Below the pieces are notes generated by a model that had not been told where the DNA came from, did no database searches, and saw only the letters and a program-made list of their open reading frames with translations. This document shows positions 59,206-64,000 of a DNA stretch of 64,000 bases, in pieces. Origin of the DNA: Dyadobacter sp. Its GTDB lineage: Bacteria > Bacteroidota > Bacteroidia > Cytophagales > Spirosomataceae. The stretch's first letter is position 1. Every line of letters starts with the position of its first letter. The DNA is taken from positions 285,968-349,967 of the forward strand of contig NZ_JAGIAS010000009.1 in the NCBI RefSeq assembly GCF_017744695.1, given 5' to 3'. The position numbers and the translations under genes are program-made.

Positions 59206-62200
59206 ATGATTTACTTCTTCACTGGCGGGGACGAAACCGTCTTTGCACTACAAACCGAGCGAACGCTCACTGCCTCCGATTCCTCCAAATTAAGCTGGCT
59301 TTTCGGCGGCGCAGAACTCCGCAAGGAGACCGTTCTCACAGACTTTTTCGTCGGGCCACGCGCAGCCATGATCACGCCGTGGAGCACCAATGCCGTCGAA
59401 ATCACCCAGAATATGGGCCTGGAAGGCATTGTGCGCATCGAGGAGTTCAAGAAAGTAAGTGCTGATTTCACGGATTTCGATCCGATGCTTTCGCAGAAAT
59501 ACAGCGAATTGAACCAGGATATTTACACCATCAATATCAAACCTGAACCCGTTCAGGAAATTGAGGATATTGCTGCCTATAACAAACAGGAAGGCCTGGC
59601 ATTGAGCGACGAGGAAGTGGATTACCTCAATGGCCTTGCCGAAAAACTCGGTCGTAAACTGACCGACTCCGAAGTGTTCGGTTTCTCGCAAGTGAACTCC
59701 GAGCACTGCCGCCACAAGATCTTCAACGGCGTTTTTGTGATCGACGGCCAGGAGCAGCCGGTCTCGCTTTTCAAGCTGATCCGTAAAACTTCCGAAACGA
59801 ACCCTAATTCGATCGTTTCGGCCTATAAAGACAATGTTGCATTCCTCAAAGGGCCCGTCGTGCAGCAGTTTGCGCCGAAGCGCCCGGACGTACCGGAATA
59901 CTACGAAATCAAAGATTTTGAATCCGTACTTTCATTGAAGGCGGAAACCCACAACTTCCCGACCACCGTGGAGCCGTTCAATGGCGCTGCCACGGGCTCA
60001 GGTGGAGAGATTCGCGACCGTCTGGCAGGCGGACAAGGCGCGATCCCGCTCGCGGGTACGGCCGTGTACATGACCGCGCTCTCTCGCCTGGAAGAAAATC
60101 GCCCGTGGGAAAAAGGTGTCGAAGAGCGTCAATGGTTGTATCAGACGCCGATGGACATCCTGATTAAGGCGTCCAATGGTGCTACCGATTTCGGTAATAA
60201 ATTCGGCCAGCCACTGATCGTCGGTTCGGTGCTGACATTTGAGCATGAGGAAGATGGCCGCAAGCTGGGTTATGATAAAGTAATCATGCAGGCCGGCGGT
60301 ATCGGTTACGGTAAAGCCGAGCAAGCCAAAAAACATACACCTGCTACCGGCGACAAAGTGGTGGTAATGGGTGGCGAAAACTACCGGATCGGGATGGGCG
60401 GCGCGGCCGTTTCGTCGGCGGATACCGGTGCGTTCGGCTCAGGTATTGAATTGAATGCGATCCAGCGCTCTAATCCTGAAATGCAAAAACGCGTAGCCAA
60501 TGCCGTGCGCGGAATGGTGGAAAGCGGCAATAATACCATCGTTTCTATCCACGACCATGGTGCAGGCGGACATTTGAACTGCTTGTCTGAACTGGTGGAA
60601 GAAACAGGGGGCAAAATCGACCTCGACAAACTGCCGGTAGGTGATCCGACGCTTTCAGCCAAAGAAATCATTGGCAACGAATCCCAGGAAAGAATGGGCC
60701 TCGTGATCAGTCAGGACAACATCGACTTCCTCCAACGCATCGCCGACCGCGAACGCGCACCGATGTATACAGTTGGAGAGGTAACGGGTGACCACCGCTT
60801 CACCTTCGAATCGTCGACCACCGGCGCAAAGCCGATGGACCTGGCGATGGACGAAATGTTCGGTAGCTCGCCGAAAACATACATGCGCGACAAAACCGTG
60901 GAGCGCACTTACGAGCCGGTGCAGTATGAAACTTCGAAGCTGCATGAATACCTCGAACAGATGCTGCAACTCGAAGCGGTTGCCTCCAAAGACTGGTTAA
61001 CCAACAAAGTCGACCGTTGCGTAGGTGGCCACGTGGCGAAACAGCAGTGCGCGGGTCCTTTGCAACTGCCGCTGAATAACGTCGGCGTAATGGCCCTCGA
61101 CTTCCAGGGGAAAGATGGTATTGCGACTTCTATCGGTCACGCGCCGCTTTCAGCATTGATCGACCCGGCAGCAGGTAGCCGCAACGCGATAGCCGAAGCG
61201 CTTTCGAACATCGTTTGGGCGCCTTTGAAAGACGGACTGGCGACAGTATCACTTTCGGCCAACTGGATGTGGGCATGTAAAAACGAAGGCGAGGATGCAC
61301 GTTTGTACAAAGCCGTACAAGCCTGCTCGGATTTCGCGATCAGCCTGGGCATCAACATCCCGACAGGAAAAGACTCCCTGTCGATGAAACAGAAATACAA
61401 GGACGGTGATGTAATCGCGCCCGGAACAGTCATTATTTCGGCTGGCGGGCACTGCGATGACATTACCGCGGTAGTAGAACCAGTATTGCGTAAATCGGGT
61501 GGTTCTATTTATTATATCAACCTGTCGGGCGACCGTTTCAAACTCGGCGGGTCGTCGTTCGCGCAAATCCTGAACAAGATCGGTTCTGAAACACCTGACA
61601 TTCAGGATGCAGCGCAGTTTAAAACAACATTCAATGCGATCCAGCAGCTGATCAAAGCCGGCAAAATCCAGGCTGGTCATGATATCGGCAGCGGTGGTCT
61701 GATCACCACATTGCTGGAAATGTGCTTCGCCGATCGTGACCTGGGGGCTTCCATTGACCTGTCGGTGCTTGGCGATCAGGATATCATCGAGAAACTGTTC
61801 TCGGAGAACATTGGTATCGTATTCCAGGCTGATGAATCGGCAGAGGCCTTATTGGCAGCTAGTGGAATAGCATTCCACAAAATAGGTACTGTTAATCTGG
61901 CATCTACGCTGACAGTGAAAGATGCGACAGGTAAATGGGACTTCGACATTGATCACCTGCGCGATGTTTGGTTCAAAACATCTTATTTGCTGGATCAGAA
62001 GCAGACCGGCAACGGCCTCGCGAAAGAGCGTTTCGATAACTACAAGCATCACGTATTGCGCTACAAATTCCCGGCGCAGTTCGATGGTAAAAAGCCGGCG
62101 ATCGACGCTTCAAAACCACGCCCGAAGGCCGCGGTACTCCGTGAAAAAGGCAGCAACTCCGAGCGTGAGTTGGCCAACGCCATGTACCTGGCCGGCTTCG

Positions 62201-62871
62201 AAGTGAAAGACGTTCACATGACCGACCTTATTTCCGGTCGCGAGACGCTGGAAGATATTCAGTTCATTGGTGCAGTAGGTGGTTTCTCCAACTCCGACGT
62301 GTTGGGTTCAGCCAAAGGTTGGGCAGGTGCATTCCTTTACAACGAAAAAGCGAAAATCGCGCTAGAAAACTTCTTCAAACGCGAGGATACCCTTTCCGTC
62401 GGTATTTGCAACGGTTGCCAGCTCTTCATTGAGCTTGGCCTTATCAACCCGGATCACGAAGAAAAGCCTAAAATGCTCCACAATGCGAGCCATAAGCACG
62501 AGAGCATCTTTACCTCGATGACCGTTCAGCCAAACAATTCCGTGATGCTTTCTTCGCTCGCGGGTAGCACGTTAGGCGTGTGGGTGTCGCACGGGGAAGG
62601 CCGCTTCCAGTTGCCGCTGTCAGAGGACCAGTATAACATCGTTTCCAAATACGGTTACGAAACATATCCCGCCAACCCGAATGGCTCGGATTACAACACT
62701 GCTATCCTTTGCGACAACACCGGCCGCCATTTGGTAACCATGCCGCACATCGAGCGGTCGCTATTCCAATGGCACTGGGCACATTATGCAGAAGGACGCA
62801 AAGACGAGGTTTCGCCCTGGATGGAGGCTTTCGTGAATGCGCGGAAGTGGATCGAGGAGCGGAATAAATAA
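59206..62871 (+). CDS. purL: Phosphoribosylformylglycinamidine synthase, single-chain
   Basis: 1221 residues from the ATG at 59206 (a TTG at 59197 is in frame). The large single-chain form joins an N-terminal domain, linker, two ATPase-type synthase halves and a C-terminal glutaminase. Seen: FGFSQVNSEHCRHKIFNG, SLKAETHNFPTTVEPFNGAA, IHDHGAGGHLNCLSELVEE, HDIGSGGLITTLLEM and the glutaminase with predicted nucleophile Cys1068 in GICNGCQLF and the terminal MPHIERSLFQWHW. The enzyme makes FGAM from FGAR, glutamine and ATP, the fourth step of purine synthesis. The gene stands alone with its own promoter and a terminator at 62924. It belongs to ordinary housekeeping metabolism; only its promoter context is unusual. 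Confidence 0.97.
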   Translation: MIYFFTGGDETVFALQTERTLTASDSSKLSWLFGGAELRKETVLTDFFVGPRAAMITPWSTNAVEITQNMGLEGIVRIEEFKKVSADFTDFDPMLSQKYSELNQDIYTINIKPEPVQEIEDIAAYNKQEGLALSDEEVDYLNGLAEKLGRKLTDSEVFGFSQVNSEHCRHKIFNGVFVIDGQEQPVSLFKLIRKTSETNPNSIVSAYKDNVAFLKGPVVQQFAPKRPDVPEYYEIKDFESVLSLKAETHNFPTTVEPFNGAATGSGGEIRDRLAGGQGAIPLAGTAVYMTALSRLEENRPWEKGVEERQWLYQTPMDILIKASNGATDFGNKFGQPLIVGSVLTFEHEEDGRKLGYDKVIMQAGGIGYGKAEQAKKHTPATGDKVVVMGGENYRIGMGGAAVSSADTGAFGSGIELNAIQRSNPEMQKRVANAVRGMVESGNNTIVSIHDHGAGGHLNCLSELVEETGGKIDLDKLPVGDPTLSAKEIIGNESQERMGLVISQDNIDFLQRIADRERAPMYTVGEVTGDHRFTFESSTTGAKPMDLAMDEMFGSSPKTYMRDKTVERTYEPVQYETSKLHEYLEQMLQLEAVASKDWLTNKVDRCVGGHVAKQQCAGPLQLPLNNVGVMALDFQGKDGIATSIGHAPLSALIDPAAGSRNAIAEALSNIVWAPLKDGLATVSLSANWMWACKNEGEDARLYKAVQACSDFAISLGINIPTGKDSLSMKQKYKDGDVIAPGTVIISAGGHCDDITAVVEPVLRKSGGSIYYINLSGDRFKLGGSSFAQILNKIGSETPDIQDAAQFKTTFNAIQQLIKAGKIQAGHDIGSGGLITTLLEMCFADRDLGASIDLSVLGDQDIIEKLFSENIGIVFQADESAEALLAASGIAFHKIGTVNLASTLTVKDATGKWDFDIDHLRDVWFKTSYLLDQKQTGNGLAKERFDNYKHHVLRYKFPAQFDGKKPAIDASKPRPKAAVLREKGSNSERELANAMYLAGFEVKDVHMTDLISGRETLEDIQFIGAVGGFSNSDVLGSAKGWAGAFLYNEKAKIALENFFKREDTLSVGICNGCQLFIELGLINPDHEEKPKMLHNASHKHESIFTSMTVQPNNSVMLSSLAGSTLGVWVSHGEGRFQLPLSEDQYNIVSKYGYETYPANPNGSDYNTAILCDNTGRHLVTMPHIERSLFQWHWAHYAEGRKDEVSPWMEAFVNARKWIEERNK

Positions 62872-62923
62872 TATTTCAAGGGAGGAAAGGAGGATGGAGG
62901 AAGTGATGCCTTCCGATAATTTG

Positions 62924-62958
62924 GCCCGTCGCGATGATGATCGTGACGGGCTTTTTTT
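62924..62958 (+). terminator. Intrinsic terminator of purL
   Basis: Stem GCCCGTCGCGAT / ATCGTGACGGGC with one mismatch in 12 bp and a 4-base loop, followed by seven T residues (62952-62958), 53 bases after the purL stop. Confidence 0.92.
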
Positions 62959-63419
62959 GAGCTATTGATCTAATTCTGCAATAAACCGTCCGATGTCTTT
63001 GAGTCCCTTCTTCGCGCAGCATAAGGCCGAAACAAATGCACCCTCATCCTTAAATAGTGCCTCATTTGCCGCGCCAGGTTCTGGCGTGATTCGGTGAGTA
63101 CGGCTTCCGACAGCCAGCCCTGGTAGAGTTCGCCGCGATGCGGGCGTTTTGCTCCATCAGATGCACCACGCTGAGTAGAAGGCATATTTCCTAGTCGAGA
63201 TCTATCGCTCGTCGCGCGCAGATGGCAACGGCCGTCCGAGCGCTTTCGATTCGGCTTACCTCCTGCGCAAATACGATACCGAGTTCGATATGCCGGCGAT
63301 TCCTGCTTTTGTGAAAAGGTAATTTTTCCGATCGTTTTGTTTCTCGAACAAATCCGAGGAAAAGGTAAGCGGTACCAAAACGCGCCGGAAGCGCAACCGC
63401 TGCGCTGAGTTCGCGGTAT
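62959..63419. other. Gene-poor stretch with stop-free fragments (possible decayed gene)
   Basis: No gene can be called. A plus-strand frame of 47 codons (63179-63322) reads coding-like (RADGNGRPSAFDSAYLLRKY and AIPAFVKR before TAA) but has no start codon: it follows directly on a TAG. On the minus strand, two frames that overlap (a 71-codon frame from 63185, and a ~66-codon frame ending at 62962 with ALFKDEGAFVSALCC and KKGLKDIGRFIAELDQ) look like pieces of one protein split by a frameshift. The picture fits remnants of decayed genes. Confidence 0.4.
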
Positions 63420-64000
63420 TTATCTGTTTGAATGTACCAATTTCTTCACCGTATAACTTTCATCGATCTTCAACCGGCAGAATAGTGTTTCCTCAGGACC
63501 GGGAGACAATTCTCTGACATCATATTGCCATTTTCCTTTGGCGTGGGGATTGTTTACGACTGTCTGTAGAATCTTTCCCTGCTTGTCTATAATGTCCAAT
63601 CTTACGTGGCTGTTTTCGCGAGGGACATCGAACGAGATCGTGATTTTTTCTGTGAATGGATTGGGATAGGCATTTAACTCAAAGCCAGGCTCTTCATCTT
63701 GTTGCTCTTCGGTGATATCCACCCCTTCCCTTTGATTAATATATTGTCCGATATTGACCGCAGCAGAAACATGCCAGTTCCCGATGGCATCTTTCATATA
63801 GCATTTCATGCCAAACCAGTTTTGATCGGTGGTAAACACGCTCGACGTACCGCCCGCGACACCCTGGTTGTTGATATGAGTGGAATTCCAATGGTACTGG
63901 ACACCTCCGGAAGGAGCGGTGAGTGTTCGCCAGTCATTGTTCTTGGAGTAAGCGAGGAGCGGAACATAGCTGGCTGCGACGGGATTGCTGAGGGCTCCAA
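63420..64000 (-). CDS. T9SS-sorted secreted protein, 5' part beyond the window
   Basis: The minus-strand frame is open from the window edge to TAA at 63420, ~193 codons, so the N-terminus is not in view. The visible part contains PVAASYVPLLAYSKNNDWRT, GGVQYHWNSTHINNQG and DQNWFGMKCYMKDAIGNWHV, beta-rich repeats of a secreted protein, then a type A T9SS sorting domain from about 63675: FELNAYPNPFTEKITISFDV, LDIIDKQGKILQTVVN and the terminal KLVHSNR. The protein is secreted through T9SS and fixed to the surface or released. The passenger is not recognisable from this piece. A GTG at 63839 is not the true start, because coding continues upstream of it. Confidence 0.8.
   Translation of the reverse strand, partial: GALSNPVAASYVPLLAYSKNNDWRTLTAPSGGVQYHWNSTHINNQGVAGGTSSVFTTDQNWFGMKCYMKDAIGNWHVSAAVNIGQYINQREGVDITEEQQDEEPGFELNAYPNPFTEKITISFDVPRENSHVRLDIIDKQGKILQTVVNNPHAKGKWQYDVRELSPGPEETLFCRLKIDESYTVKKLVHSNR

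Overview
The window looks like chromosomal DNA from a member of the Bacteroidota, most likely order Cytophagales (Spirosomataceae, Dyadobacter-like). The genus is an inference from gene content. The evidence is: SusC/SusD-type uptake genes, a one-protein hybrid two-component regulator, type IX secretion (T9SS) sorting tails, DUF4249 next to a TonB-dependent receptor, a LytS/LytTR pair, and -7 promoter boxes of the Bacteroidota form TAnnTTTG (exact matches before the SusC gene, a TonB receptor and purL). No rRNA, tRNA or CRISPR array was seen.

Layout. 1-1855: 3' part of an outer-membrane beta-barrel receptor. 2003-17435: a polysaccharide utilisation locus with hybrid regulator, SusC, SusD, an IPT-domain surface glycan-binding lipoprotein, a GH44 endoglucanase/xyloglucanase and a GH74 xyloglucanase with a ricin-type lectin module. 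Both enzymes end in T9SS sorting domains, so the likely substrate is xyloglucan or a related beta-glucan. 17829-22911: a LytS/LytTR pair divergent from a TonB receptor and a DUF4249 lipoprotein. 23009-26951: DsbA-like protein, large KatE-type catalase, perfect hairpin terminator and an SDR.

27033-36388 is a compact glycan cluster: two GT9 heptosyltransferase-like enzymes, a GT2, two GT-B glycosyltransferases, a NodU-type carbamoyltransferase, a GmhB-type phosphatase and an MFS transporter. Successive genes overlap by a few bases around a divergent promoter region. Its product is unknown; a carbamoylated, possibly heptose-containing glycan is a reasonable guess. It leads into a storage-sugar and stress block (36408-51954): FAD/Rieske oxidoreductase, GlgX, GH13 alpha-glucosidase, TreZ, an unrecognised protein, acetate kinase, phosphoketolase, dodecin, and a GT4 plus amylo-1,6-glucosidase-like pair. 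Together these suggest alpha-glucan and trehalose turnover with phosphoketolase-derived acetyl-phosphate, alongside peroxide defence.

52137-58505 holds smaller genes: SDR and AraC regulator, DUF488, two small unknowns, an SGNH hydrolase, a DUF4468-like protein and a DUF6152/DUF6644-like pair. A stretch of about 630 bases (55501-56131) is AT-rich and gene-poor. 58583-59167 is a single-copy REP-associated tyrosine transposase followed by three consecutive hairpins that run into the promoter of purL (59206-62871). The end of the window has a decayed-looking 460-base gap and the 3' part of a T9SS-sorted secreted protein on the minus strand.
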